A stretch of 64,000 bases of DNA from Membranipora membranacea. Its lineage: Eukaryota; Bryozoa; Gymnolaemata; Cheilostomatida; Membraniporidae. Positions 1 through 11,889 of this stretch are shown piece after piece; the stretch's first letter is position 1; every line of letters starts with the position of its first letter. The stretch spans positions 24,118,001 through 24,182,000 of the forward strand of contig OU612068.1 in the NCBI GenBank assembly GCA_914767715.1. Direction: 5' to 3'. The notes beneath the pieces are model-generated. The model saw nothing but the letters and a program-made list of their open reading frames with translations, was not told where the DNA came from and searched no databases. The translations under genes and the position numbers were made by a program.

Positions 1-1890
1 TCTCATTTTATGAAAAGCGTTCAGGAAAAATATTCCGCTGTTCAAACAGACAGGGCATACAACTATAGGAGAAGACAGTCCCTCAGAAGTATGATGTATG
101 AGTCTGAGTATTATTCAAGATGGACCACATAAGTACTAAGCTTGTTTCTCAAATCAATGATCAATGAAAACTCTAATTTGTTAACCAGATAGAAAATTCT
201 ATGCACATAGCTCTTTCACATTTGTATCGCCCCAAAATCTGATGACATGCAGTTGTTTAGCTGAGATTTTAATTGAAAGTTGCTAGAATTATTCTCTTGT
301 TGATCAATGCTGAGATGAATGACAAAAGAGCAAAATATGTTTTGAGCGATGAGGATATCGCTCAAAAGAACCCTTCCCTGGTAACTAAATATTTAATGAT
401 GTATTTTTAGTGCTAGCTGATCCTGTTTATTTGTGTTCCTCACAAAAAGGCTATAGTTCTGAGACCTATTGTTTATCCTTGGTGTCTAGGGTCCCTAGCT
501 CCAGAAAAAACCAAGAGCCACTGATCCGTACAATCATAGCAGAATCTCCCACAAGAAGCTGAGCACTCATGCTGCAAACAATATAAAGATCATGATTAAA
601 CTTAGTCAGATATTCCCACTGGAGCTGGAGGCGAAAAAAATAAACGAAGGGAACAGGCGGTCGCCTCTCAGTAAGCATTGATGATTATCATGTTTTAGTC
701 TTAGTTTTTAGTCTCCTTTCCGGCTGAGGCCGTGGGCAACTCCTTACAAAAGGTGTTTCATCTAGTTTATTCATATAATAGAATGTCCAGCTCTGTTTTA
801 AAATTAGAAAAAATAAGCCAGGTAACTCTCAAAAAGTGCAGCCCAAATATACAGTGAAGGGTCTACAAGAAGAACTGCTAGGCCTTGATTTCTGCCCGGT
901 TTTAAATGTAATGGGGAGGTCGGAGATGTCCATAACTCCGGCGATGTGGGTTGGTGTGGGTTTGAATAGCGGAGATTGATATAAATCGTGATACAAAAAT
1001 AAATTCCATTTAAATTAAACATAATACGCAAAAGATTACCGAGGGAAAATTACACATCCACATTTAAAAATTAGATTTCTATGGTAATTATCAAGTCTAT
1101 TGGGCGTCCATTGCTTGCAAACTCGGTATCAGCTTGCCTTGTCTCCTCAAAGGTTTTAAGTCCGGGTGGTGTTCCATTTATGTTTTCCTGTCAGGTGCTT
1201 TGCTTCGTGTTCGCTAAATCACCTGGTTAAGAGCTTAGAGAACTGAGGAGCTCACAACTTAAAATCAAAAAAAATCTTGCTGTACAATGTACATAAATAT
1301 TTTTCTGTCGAGCAATTTGTTACGTGCCAACCATATTTATGCAAATAGAGTATTAACCATCAATAAAAAATTCAATGGCAGGCGAGTTGTACGTTGAGCA
1401 TTCAGTTGTCACTATAACACAGCTTGCCTTCCATTTTACATTTAGTCCCGTCAATATAAATATAATTATTGAAATACAAGCCGTACACTCACCAGTACCT
1501 AACAGCAGGCTCATCAATATCCACTCGACCACTTTTAATAAATATCAATATTATTTAATTATGATAATAACATTATCCTTGAATGAACTTACTTGTTTTA
1601 AAATATGGCCAAAAGAGAAAAAAAATGCCACACCAGTCATTTAGCTTAATTTTTATTATCAATGCCGCATTCATGTTTCAACTGTCAAACGTATTGCATG
1701 ATATTTTTTAAGCAAAGAGTAACAGTTTTAAGTATGTTTTTGTTTTTGTAAGTTTTCTACCCATTCATAAACAGGGGACAACCTCTACAATCTATGTGTG
1801 GTCTATAGCTGGAATGCAAAATACAAAAATTAATCTGATAGCCAATGAAATTGCTGGGTCTATTTGGTTACCTATGGCGGCCCGTAGCAC
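1..1890. other. no gene recognised
   Basis: AT-rich DNA. Only short open stretches without splice context or recognisable motifs are present. I see no gene here. Confidence 0.5.
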
Positions 1891-1896
1891 CTTTAT

Positions 1897-2003
1897 TAAT
1901 GCGCATAAATTAACATGCTAACTCGCTAAGTCGCTAATGCGCATTAGTTAACATGCTAACTCGCTAATGCGCATTAATTAACATGCTAACTCACTAACTC
2001 GCA
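1897..2003. repeat. tandem repeat, unit about 30 bp
   Basis: Three successive units each contain TAATGCGCAT followed by TTAACATGCTAACTCGC. The first is 38 bp because it holds an extra CTAAGTCG; the others are 30 bp. The array abuts the broken 5' edge of the LTR fragment at 2007, so it may mark the breakpoint. Confidence 0.8.
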
Positions 2004-2006
2004 GTT

Positions 2007-2637
2007 AAACCATGGAGCTCAGACCAAAGGTACAAAGAGCGAACTAAAAGAAAGTCATGTGATGACCGCTCTCCACCTAGGCAGAGCTCAGGTAGTAGTG
2101 ATAGTAATTGGCAAGAGATAACTTCCCTCTGTAAATTCTAATCTAGTGAAGAGCTGTTGTCACCTTGTATGTAAACATACTTGTTTTAAGTTGACATCCT
2201 ATCCGCTTTTCGTTATTGCTTGTGTGATTGCTGACAGTTGTCGGTAGTCCCCGTAGTTGTGTGCTAACCCTGATGGTGGGCCACAGAGTATGAGTAAACA
2301 ACCCTTTCTAAATGAAAGGGCATGTGATGTCTCTCAACCCTGTTAGGGTTATAGAGTATGTGTCAAAAAACCCTAATAATAGTAAGGGCATGTGGAGTAG
2401 TCCTATCATAAGGTTTGTTGTCATGTTGTCATACATGTACTTTGTACATGTATCTTGGAGTTGTCCTCTCTGTACATACTAAGGAGTTATCATTAGCTGC
2501 CCTGACCTATATATGACAGAGACTGACTTGACCGTGACCTTGATTGAAGAGACACACATGAGCACTTGTCTACTGACTTTCATGGTGAGTGGACTGCTTT
2601 ATATCTTGCCATCCTGATAGAACCCAACTTCGTAACA
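2007..2637 (+). mobile_element. 5'-truncated LTR retroelement (3' region plus LTR)
   Basis: This stretch matches, in opposite orientation, the gag tail and 3' untranslated region (8406-8790) of the complete element at 5769-10570. It is followed by one full LTR at 2391-2637, which begins TGTGGAGTAG and ends CTTCGTAACA. No second LTR is present upstream. The copy is therefore a fragment whose 5' part was lost or never inserted. Confidence 0.8.
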
Positions 2638-5600
2638 AACATCGATGACAACGTATGCGGTTCACTTTGGTCAACTTCTGTGGTCTATCTCAAATCAAAT
2701 CCTCTCTTTAACACTGGACAGGCATTTTCTTTTATACCAATGATCACTTGAGTGGTGCATCAGGCCATACTGTTTGCTTGACTGTTTACAAATTGTTTTC
2801 TTTTTCTTTAACTTAATTGAATTAGACTAATAGGGAAATAATACAATTCCCTACCTCCTCAGCTATGAAATACTCTCTAGTCTAAACCCCCCCCCCCCCC
2901 CCACACGGATAATGATGGTATATTTATCCAAAAGTGCCCGTGATGTGGACGGTTTGGATTAAGTTGAAGGTAAGGTAAGGTCTGTTCACTCTGCATTATA
3001 CTTGTAAAGACCTTATGAAAAGCATAGAAACAGTTGCTTCAAAACTTGTTGCTCAGTAGCAGAATAATAAAATATTAGCAGGCATATCATTAATCAATAA
3101 TGTTTTTAGTTCCGCTCTTCTTCCTGTGATTTTGATCCTGTTCTGAAATTACCAGGGTAGGATCGACGGCGTACATTCACCAAATCAAGAATGACTACAC
3201 AAGCTGAACGAGAACTTAACCCGTGCTTTCGGTAGGTACGAAAAACCAAACCACGAACTCACGAACTACAAACCCTCAAAAAACCGAACTCAGGATTATC
3301 CTCTCCTGCTTAAATCAATTTGCTCAAAGTTTAAATTGTCAGTGGCCAATGAAATCTCATGTTTTTGATAAGTGTCCAATAATATAACAGTTATCAAACA
3401 TTGACTTTTAATAGAGCTCATTGCATCCTAACTAGGCGCACAAGCTCAAGGTCACTTGATGAAAAATTATGGAGAGCGAGATGGCACAGTTTGGTACACA
3501 CCAAGTAGATGTCAAATTAGTCATGATGAATCCAAATGAACCTTTGCATTGGAGCAGGGAGAATTTTCCCTGATTGGAGAGAGGAATGGTTTGACTATAT
3601 ATTCCTGCAAGTTTGAAAATGATGGAAGTATTGTCGGGAAATTCTATCTTGTCAGGATAGCCAGCATGGGCTTGGCTTTAATAAGTCCCGATATCCAACT
3701 TGTTCGGATGAACGCGTAAAGCCTAACGGCAACCTGCCAGTTGAAAAGTCTGTTTAAATCAAGGCTACCAGCCAGGCATAAAAATGTGTGGTTTATCAAC
3801 TATACTATGATTTTATTGTGTACTAACTATCTAACTAAAACTAACAGAGTTACAAAGATTTAATGTATTAATCAGTAAAAATGATCGGTGCGTTTAGTCT
3901 CGTCCGCTAGCAAACATGAAGTGTCAAGTTGTAAGAGGGAAGAGTGTAAGCTTGCTAAAAATAGTTACAGTCGTAGCATTAATAAAGGATTATTATAACA
4001 GACAAAACATGTGTAGGAATAGAATGTATGATTAGAATGTATGAATAGAATGTGTCCTCAGTGCTTAATATATATAACAGTCAAAGACTGAAATTCCCCA
4101 CAGTATGTGGAGCTACTACAGAAGGCTGTAATGGAGGACACACCTCACTATTTATTAGAAATGGTCACAGACAGTTTAGTAAATTGGAGCCCCTTTGACT
4201 CGTCACAGGAGGAGCAGAAGGCTGCCTCCTGAATCATCACATCTCAACAGAGTTAACAAGTATGTACTATGGGTGTTGGCCTATCTTGAAATATTGTTTT
4301 GAAAGTTCATGGCTGTTCTTTGGTTTCAAACAAAGCATGATGAGGGGGAAAGTAGGACCTCTAATATACATTATAATTCTCCTATAAAAAATTGAGCTTA
4401 TTTACTATATAACTCTAACTGTTAGGTCTCACATACAGCATTTCGTGCTACTCTAAGACATATCAGATCAGTGATGCCTCTCGGAAATTTACATTAGCTT
4501 GATCAGGCTTGATCATCTATGATGATTCTATAAAAGTGGTTAGGCAAATACTATATTAACTGCATATTGCAATAACTAACATGAGAGATCTTGTGTTTGT
4601 AGATATCCATGTGGGCCCTTACTCATTACAACTTCAGCTATTGATTTCTCTGACTCGTACCACAGAATACCAAAAAATGCCTGTTTTGCTTATTTTGGTC
4701 CGATGGTCAGACTAACATGCTGTACTATAGCTGTGTAACGAAGTCAGTTTCAAGCTCTGGTGGCCCGGACTAAACTGATAATGATAATATCCTAGTCTTC
4801 TGCAACGGCCTCGTGTAAAACGACTACATTGTAATTAAGCTGCAAGTTGGGTCAGGTATGTAATTACTTGGTGTATTATTCATTTTATCCCAGCCGAGCA
4901 TGATTGATATATAATGTGGTGTGAGGTTCACCAGTCACCATCTAGCCATAAAAAAGCATATAATATTAACCGGCCATGACGAAACTGTGAGCTTAACTCA
5001 TGCTGCCCTAAAGCTAGGAGTAGAGTGAGGTGAGCAAAAAAGTGAGTTTTAAATTTGAACTCATAATAACATGACATATAATATCAAACACTTCTCTTTG
5101 GATTCATATGTGATATTTTCTGGTTTTTTTAGTTGCGCAGTACTAGAAGACACAGCACAATCCTCGTGATGGCTTGATAGTTTGCTTACTGTCATTAACA
5201 ACATACATTGCCACTACGATTGGATAGGAACTGCTTCATGTCCTCAATGGTCTACCATCACATGTGTATTCACAGCCACAAATGCTCACACTTCAGTTAA
5301 AATCCACCCGAGCCATGACTATTCTCTCAGGCCTTGTGTCTGCCTCTCATTTTGCCGCTATTTCAGGCACCATAATATACAAATAAGTTCATTGAATACA
5401 CATATAAACACCATCAACAGTCTCTTCTCTGAACCATTACCTTTATTTAAATGTGCATATAATATATTATCTGCTTGGATGACCTTATCACTCACATAAA
5501 CTGAGTATTTGCAAGCATCATTTAATAAGTAAAAGGATCACTGCGAGCGCCACTTGTGCATAATCACTCAATTTTCCAGGATCAGTCGCACCACCGTGGT

Positions 5601-5763
5601 AATAATCACTAAGTTTGAACTTGGTGGCTCCCAGCTCTCCGGAACCTCTGTCTCAATCTGGAAATCGTTCAAGCCATGATCTTGTCTGGTGTCTTTTCTA
5701 GAACAAAATCCCCTTCTTTGTTCAGTTGGGGACAAACTCCCTGCTCCCCTCCCTGTTCCCCTC
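2638..5763. other. noncoding, repeat debris
   Basis: There is a run of 16 C at 2887-2902. A segment at about 3225-3310 recurs in reverse orientation at about 10725-10800; both contain a stretch like CGTGGTTYGGTTTTTCGTACC. No splice-bounded coding segment was recognised. NDUFA12 exon 1 could lie in this region but was not found. Confidence 0.45.
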
Positions 5764-5818
5764 CCGCCTGTTGCGAAGTTGGGTTCTAATCAGGATGGCA
5801 AGATATAAAGCAGTCCAC

Positions 5819-6425
5819 CAGACTTGCCAACCTAATTTTTCCAAAATGAGTACAAAAATTTGCAAAATGCTTAAAAATGCTTACCAAACTCCAGGGTGCC
5901 TCAAATGACCAGAAAACGCCCCAAAAAATTGTTTGTAACCTAGCCTGTCTGGACAAGACAGGCTATTTGAAACCCTGTTTGCCCATCCTCCCTGGTTTGC
6001 CCTTGAAACACTGGGGCAGGAGATCTGAGTTATCTCACCCCAACAAGGAGGTAGACAACTTTGTTACTCTGATTAAAGAAAAGTTGAAGTCGGCAGAACC
6101 ACCATATTCTACAATGGATTACTAGTTATGTTGTGTCTCATTGAAGAAAAGTTGCAATTTGGCTCATGCAAAACTTAGACAGGTAAAAAGTCAACTGTAA
6201 ATCAACATCATGGTTTTCTGCAGCCAATACAAGATTTTTAGACTATTATTTAACCATGACAACCAAGTAAACACTAAAGATAAAAGATGCGTTTTTGATT
6301 GCCTAATTAGATGAACAGGCGTTTGGAAAACCATAAATGAGTACAACTAGCGTTTTGCGTTTAAAACTCAATTAGTGTCAAATAAGCGTTTACAAACGCT
6401 TTATGCGTACAGGTTGGCAAGTATG
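5819..6425. mobile_element. non-autonomous DNA element, hAT-like, 607 bp
   Basis: It starts CAGACTTGCCAACCT and ends AGGTTGGCAAGTATG, an inverted repeat of about 15 bp. The LTR sequence AGTCCAC is duplicated on both sides (5812-5818 and 6426-6432). The eighth base differs (C against G), so this is a 7-bp or mutated 8-bp duplication. Ends starting CA and an 8-bp duplication fit hAT. The open stretch at 5877-6125 resembles no transposase. A minimal palindrome at 5941-5965 has the ends of the 12208-12599 MITE family. Confidence 0.8.
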
Positions 6426-6590
6426 AGTCCACTCACCATGAAAGTCAGTAGACAAGTGCTCATGTGTGTCTCTTCAATCAAGGTCACGGTCAAGTCAGTC
6501 TCTGTCATATATAGGTCAGGGCAGCTAATGATAACTCCTTAGTATGTACAGAGAGGACAACTCCAAGATACATGTACAAAGTACATGTAT

Positions 6591-8363
6591 CCCAGCCGGC
6601 ACAACTGTATCTAAACTATGTTGAAAAGATGTTTACCTTAGAGGCTGAACTACGTCTGCCTAATGTGGCAATCTGTCACGCTATTATATGTTGGAATGGT
6701 GCATTTTAGTAGATATTGTTACGATATATAAACTGCATCTGCTACACATCTAACTATAGTCCGTCAAGAGTTAACCAGGGGAAGGCAATTTCTAATTTAT
6801 TCATGATCTGTACTGCTCACCCTTGTAACATCTATTATTTGTCAATCTTGAATAATCTCGGCATTGAATAAGAGTGATGACAATGATTGATGGTCAAAAT
6901 TAACTAAGCAATGCCAAGATTAAAATTATTTTCCCATGTAGTTCAGAATTTCTGCATTTCTGAATATCTCCATTGCTGATCATAGACCCAAAAAAAAGCT
7001 TGCAGGTATAAAGTCAAATGAATTATTTTAGCAAATTGAGAGCAGATAACTCCAAATTTATACAGCCCATTGTTTTTTATATGGGTTTGAATCCACATGA
7101 AAAGTATATAAAAGCGGTTTAATAATGTGAGTGGCACTTAGGTGAGTTGGGGGAGTCTATTTTACACACCCATGCAGAAAACTTCATTCATTCAAATGAA
7201 TTTAAGCTTTATATATACCACTTTCCCATCCCCCTATCAATCCTTGACCCAGTATAGAGGCTTGTATATATAGTAACCATGCGTTTTCTACACAGCAATT
7301 TATACCTATCATACATATCATACCTCAGTATATATTTCATTTTAATTACAATTTGTTAGATTTAATATCAATTAGCATTTAGGAGGGTGTTTTAATCACA
7401 GTGATTCAGTCCACTGTGGATGTTGAGTAGTAGGCCCATTGGACCATTGGACTTCCACTAGTGTAGGGTAAGTCATTGAGTCATCTGCAGTGTAACTCTT
7501 GAAACTTAAATCGAATACAATCTGGTTCAACTTTATTCGCAAAGAACATTAAGTGGTGCTTAATGCAGGTAATCTAAACCCTGGCTATTTATTAACCAAT
7601 TTCAAAATACTGACATGTATTAATGTTTCAAAGTTATTGAATAATGGTTTATTTAAATAATTATATTGCACTGTTGTGTTGTCACAAGGGCTTACCAAAC
7701 GTTAGCAGCTTACCAGGGGAGATAAATACAAGTAATGTATACAAATTCAACAGCTACGCAGTCATGAACGCATCATTCCCATGCAGTTTAGAGACTAGAT
7801 TTGATTTTAAGAAAATGGAATACAACAGTGCAAAATAGAATCGCACACAATTTGGAGCCACACAGAGTGTTAGCAAACAAATTGCAAAGCATTTTTATCC
7901 CATATGATGCCAGTATTTTTGCAAATTACTCTCTAGTGAAGTAGCTGTAGTTACTGCGCAGTTACCATATTGCAAAAAACTGTGTTGCTTTGTATGCACC
8001 ATTTATGCCTCTACGTGGTCATAAACGCATCATTCCCATGTGGTCTAGAGACTAGATTTGATTTTAAGAAGATGGAATAAAACAGTGCAAAATAGAATTG
8101 CACACAATTTGGAGCCACACAGAGTGTTAGCAAACAAATGGCAAAGCATTTTATCGCATATGATGCCAGTATTCTTGCAAATTACTCTCGAGTAAAGTAG
8201 CTGTAGTTACTGCGCAGTTACCATATTGGAAAAAACTGTGTTGCTTTGTATGCACCATTTATGCATCTACAAGATATTGAATGTTAAACGTGTACCATGC
8301 AACACCGAAACAATCCAATTGCGACATTGGAAACATGTTGCCGCATGCAATGTGCCCGCTGGG
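6591..8363. mobile_element. non-autonomous DNA element, 1773 bp, CCCAGC termini
   Basis: It starts CCCAGCCGGCACAACTG, and its other end read inward is CCCAGCGGGCACATTGC. It interrupts the 3' LTR exactly, with dinucleotide AT on each side (6589-6590 and 8364-8365) where the intact LTR has one. A 2-bp AT duplication is recalled for ISL2EU-type elements, but the family assignment is a guess. No transposase frame is visible. A 257-bp tandem duplication fills its right third. Confidence 0.75.
7754..8266. repeat. 257-bp tandem duplication
   Basis: Two adjacent units (about 7754-8010 and 8011-8266) align throughout with scattered substitutions. Both include the shared stretch GAGACTAGATTTGATTTTAA and end in GTATGCACCATTTATGC. 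They lie inside the CCCAGC-ended element and differ enough to be an old duplication. Confidence 0.9.
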
Positions 8364-8784
8364 ATGACAACATGACAACAAACCTTATGATAGGACTACT
8401 CCACATGCCCTTACTATTATTAGGGTTTTTTGACACATACTCTATAACCCTAACAGGGTTGAGAGACTTCACATGCCCTTTCTTTGAGAAAGGGATGTTT
8501 ACTCATACTCTGTGGCCCATGATCAGGGTTAGCACACAACTACGGGGACTACCGACAAATTTCAGCAACCGCACAAGCAATAACGAAAAGCGGATAGGAT
8601 GTCAACTTAAAACAAGTATTTTTACTTACAAGGTGACAACAGCTCTTCACTTGGGTAGAATTTACAGTGGGAAGTTATCTCCGCCAATTACTATCACTAC
8701 TACCTGAGCTCTGCCTAGGTGGAGAGCGATCATCACATGACTTTCTTTTAGTTCGCTCTTTGTACCTCTGGTCTGAGCTCCCAT

Positions 8785-9960
8785 TTACTCTACAACTGCA
8801 ATCTCTTGCTGAGACGCCTTCACGCAAACAAAACTACATCTATAAACATCAGTACAATCCTGCTGGTGATGTGACACCCTTTGACATCTGAAACACCCGC
8901 CTTCAGGACAGTAACGCGCAATATGATCATTTTTATGACATATATAACAGCCAGAATGCTGACTACTACTATGACTTACATACCTCCTTTCACGGTCAGG
9001 TGAAGGGTAATCATAATGATCACTCCCACCATCACCATTATAACGATGGTTGTCACTACAAAATCTCTTGTTGTCAGAACCTCGATTAGAATGGTTATAA
9101 GCATCATGATAAGTATTACTTACACTACTCTCATCACTTCTCTCTCGGTGAGGACGACACTTCACTTCACCAACATGCGCCTGTATAACAGTAACATTAG
9201 GTACAACATTGATTGGACCACAAACTACACTAGACTCAGCGTGTACTTCAACTTTAACAGGTATTTTAGCAGGGACCTGTTTACTCTCTGACAGCGCATA
9301 AGTCGGGTCTATTCTATTTAAGGCATTCAAAGATTCTTGCACAGCTAGTCTTGCCCTTAAAACTTTGTTGATCTTGACCCAGTTCAACTCATCATCAGCC
9401 ATCATCTCAAACTTCAATTTTGAGTTACGCAAACCTCTTACTGCGATCAACAATGCAAATCTCTCTCTGACATTGCCACCAGAGAAATCACATTGTCTAC
9501 TCAGTCCTTCAACACGCAGAAGATAAGCGCGTTCATCTTCATTGTCAAGTTGTTGACAGGTAACAAACTTGTCCAACTTAACATACTCAGACTCGTCATG
9601 CTCAAAGTGTTCTCTCAACAAGTTCCACACATCTAAGAACTCCAAAGATGTGGAAAACAAGTCAACATCAAGCGATTACACAACTTCACGGGCATCACTG
9701 CCCATACACCAGAGCAAATACGCCAGCTTTGCATCTTCACCGAAGCGAGGCACCCTCACTTTTTCGGTAACTCTAGAACCACCAGTGCCAGTAGTCACTT
9801 CTTCGATGTCATAGCCAAGTTCAATCGACTTCATTCTTAAAGCCAGATTAAACTCAACAGACCACCGCTTAAATGACCCATGGACATTGGATGAGTCTAC
9901 AACAAACACAGGTAGACAAGCAAAGATACTAGCCATGGCACCAGTGTACAACCTATACAA
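8785..9960 (-). pseudogene. retroelement Gag-like protein, one internal stop
   Basis: This is the only frame of the LTR element at 5769-10570. It reads continuously on the minus strand except for one in-frame TAA at 9676-9678, giving about 390 codons. The N-terminal half is helical and charged, as in retrotransposon capsids. The C-terminal region is rich in Ser, Arg, His and Tyr and carries two CCHC zinc knuckles, CYICHKNDHIARYC and CFRCQRVSHHQQDC, both C-x2-C-x4-H-x4-C, the nucleic-acid-binding signature of nucleocapsid. The frame ends 16 residues after the second knuckle's last motifs, without any protease or polymerase. The alternative frame just downstream is basic and Ser-rich, so the original C-terminus may have been longer. 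The single stop could be decay or readthrough. Confidence 0.85.
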
Positions 9961-10330
9961 TAGTAAGCTAGGGTATACTCAAGCGACACAAGTTCAAATT
10001 GTATTCAAGAACACAAAGAAAACTTTTACTCAAATTTCCAGCCAAAATTTGTGAACAAAGATGGAGGAAAATATCTTTTGTTGTTTGATTTTTGGATGTT
10101 TCACTTCTCATACACCTTGGCAACACTTCCTCCTCACCTAAACTAGGGCTTTCCACTCCTAGTTAGTAACTCACCTAAACACCTTTTCTACACCTTTTCT
10201 CCTTACTCCTCTCCTCAATAACACCTTATCTCCTACTCATTCACCTCTCCTATACACCTCTCTTTCTCCTCTACACCTCTCCTAGCACTTCACCTTCACC
10301 TCTCCTAAGTATATCTCACAACTGACACCA

Positions 10331-10570
10331 TGTTGCGAAGTTGGGTTCTAATCAGGATGGCAAGATATAAAGCAGTCCACTCACCATGAAAGTCAGTAGA
10401 CTAGTGCTCATGTGTGTCTCTTCAATCAAGGTCACGGTCAAGTCAGTCTCTGTCATATATAGGTCAGGGCAGCTAATGATAACTCCTTAGTATGTACAGA
10501 GAGGAGAACTCCAAGATACATGTACAAAGTACATGTATGACAACAAACCTTATGATAGGACTACTCCACA
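10331..10570 (-). repeat. 5' LTR, 240 bp
   Basis: It starts TGTGGAGTAG at 10570 and ends CGCAACA at 10331 on the minus strand. The 3' LTR of the same element has matching ends. A palindromic stretch, ATACATGTACAAAGTACATGTAT without its central bases, lies near its start. The flanking CCGCC at 10571-10575 is the target duplication. Confidence 0.9.
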
Positions 10571-10920
10571 CCGCCCTCCCTGCTGCTACTATGTCCCAAA
10601 CTCTCTGCTGGGATGGGAGTTGTCACCCTACCATTTGCCTAAGTGCAAGAGAGGATAACCCTGTTATTCAAAAGTCCAATTTTGTTACAAAGCATATCAT
10701 TGGACAAAATTATGTTATCAGACACATTGAAGGTTCGGTTTTTTAAAGGTTCGTAGCTTGAGAGTTCGTGGTTCGGTTTTTCGTACCTACCGCTGTGCTT
10801 TAGCCCCATGTCCATTGGAACTGTTCTGACAGGGTTGACATGGCGATTTACTAACTAGCTAAATCAATGTCATTAGCACTACGCTTCAGCCACTGACAGT
10901 CATACTCATATCTCAGCGTC
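10571..10920. other. noncoding with dispersed repeat
   Basis: The segment at about 10725-10800 is the inverted match of about 3225-3310. No coding exon was recognised. Confidence 0.5.
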
Positions 10921-10924
10921 TAGC

Positions 10925-11153
10925 ATATTGCTATCAAGGCTGGAGCCACAAGCGCTTGTGACAGCATCCTCATGTATGGAGCTATACCAAACCTGAGGGT
11001 TCTTCTAGCTGCATATTTGGGGTCCTGGTCCAAAGGCACAAGCCTATATGATCAAAGTCAAAGCAAATTTTGGTACTGTTGGGGCTATGAATTCACAACC
11101 GGCGGGTCCAGTGGCAGACACGCTAACCACTGTGCCAAATGGATGATCAAATA
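10925..11153 (-). mobile_element. tRNA-derived SINE-like element
   Basis: Read on the minus strand, a box A-like sequence TTTGGCACAGTGGTTAGCG (11139-11121) is followed about 20 bp later by a degenerate box B, GGTTGTGAATTCA (11100-11088). The spacing fits an internal RNA polymerase III promoter. The body then runs towards 10925. It resembles the tRNA-like heads at 21519-21800 and 51960-52185 only in the promoter part. The 3' end is not defined. Confidence 0.55.
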
Positions 11154-11183
11154 AACTTAGATAAAAATGTGTTGCCAGATCTT

Positions 11184-11510
11184 CATTACAAAATAAAGTA
11201 CAGCTGTGAAATACCCTTTACCAGTGGTTCCTACATATCGTAGCAGCGGGTGGATTGTGTATACCCACAAATGAGTGTAGCAAAAGTAGAGAGCTGAGCC
11301 TAGCATACACGGCGCCCCAGCATGCAATCACATGAATCCAACATGCATTCAGACAAGCACACTTTGCCTGCCATTGTACTCCTTTGTTCACCAAACAAAA
11401 GGCCTTTTGTTACACAACTGTCATAGGTGCATTGGGGCATGTCTCCCTGACATCGGCCCCCCAGGGCCTATCCAGCATACTACAGCATAGGTCTACTTTT
11501 TTTTGTAATG
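11184..11510 (+). mobile_element. MITE, CATTACAAAATAAAGTAC family, copy 1
   Basis: The terminal inverted repeats are CATTACAAAATAAAGTAC and CTACTTTTTTTTGTAATG. The body is nearly identical to copy 2 (11562-11887, inverted) and copy 3 (27296-27620, same orientation as this one). TA next to CAAAATAAAG at both ends would fit a Tc1/mariner-type TA target, but this is not proven. There is no coding capacity. Confidence 0.88.
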
Positions 11511-11561
11511 TTGTAGCACAAGCAAGGAACTTTATGTAAAATAACGTATGTTCTTTTTTAG

Positions 11562-11887
11562 CATTACAAAATAAAGTACAGTTCTAAAAGACCCTGTTGG
11601 ATAGGCCCTGGGGGCCGATGTCAGGGAGACATGCCCCAATGCACCTATGAGAGTTGTGTAACAAAAGGCCTTTTGTTTGGTGAACAAAGGAGTACAATGG
11701 CAGGCAAAGTGTGCTTGTCTGAATGCATGTTGGATTCATGTGATTGCATGCTGGGGCGCCGTGTATGCTAGGCTCAGCTCTCTACTTTTGCTACACTCAT
11801 TTGTGGGTATACACAATCCACCCGCTGCTACGATATGTAGGAACCACTGGTAAAGGGTATTTCACAGCTGTACTTTATTTTGTAATG
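11562..11887 (-). mobile_element. MITE, same family, inverted copy 2
   Basis: This is the reverse complement of copy 1, separated from it by only 51 bp, so the pair could form a hairpin with arms of about 320 bp. Its right end, TACTTTATTTTGTAATG, runs straight into AG|G, the acceptor of NDUFA12 exon 2. The MITE terminus therefore supplies the pyrimidine-rich tract of that splice site. Confidence 0.88.
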
Positions 11888-11889
11888 AG

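Larger units (their letters stand above)
5769..8405 (-). repeat. 3' LTR, split by two insertions
   Basis: Three pieces (5769-5818, 6426-6590 and 8364-8405) join to match the 5' LTR at 10331-10570 almost base for base. The one clear length difference is a short CATGACAACA duplication near the LTR start. The close match of the two LTRs suggests a fairly recent insertion. Confidence 0.88.
5769..10570 (-). mobile_element. complete gag-only LTR retroelement with nested insertions
   Basis: Read on the minus strand, a 240-bp 5' LTR (10570 to 10331) begins TGTGGAG and ends CGCAACA. Next comes TGGTGTCAGTTGTGAG, a plausible tRNA primer-binding site because it starts TGG directly after the LTR. A purine-rich leader, a gag reading frame (9960-8785), a short 3' region and a 3' LTR (8405 to 5769) follow. 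The host sequence CCGCC is duplicated at 5764-5768 and 10571-10575, which marks a single insertion event. The 3' LTR is interrupted by two DNA elements (5819-6425 and 6591-8363). Removing them leaves about 2.4 kb. No protease, reverse transcriptase, RNase H or integrase is visible, so the element must have been mobilised in trans. Confidence 0.9.

Noticed and set aside
3187-3234. Short frame ending in CG|GTAGGT with the right phase for NDUFA12 exon 1
   Set aside because: It would encode only 14 residues, lies 8.6 kb upstream and overlaps a dispersed repeat also present near 10725-10800. Phase agreement alone is weak.
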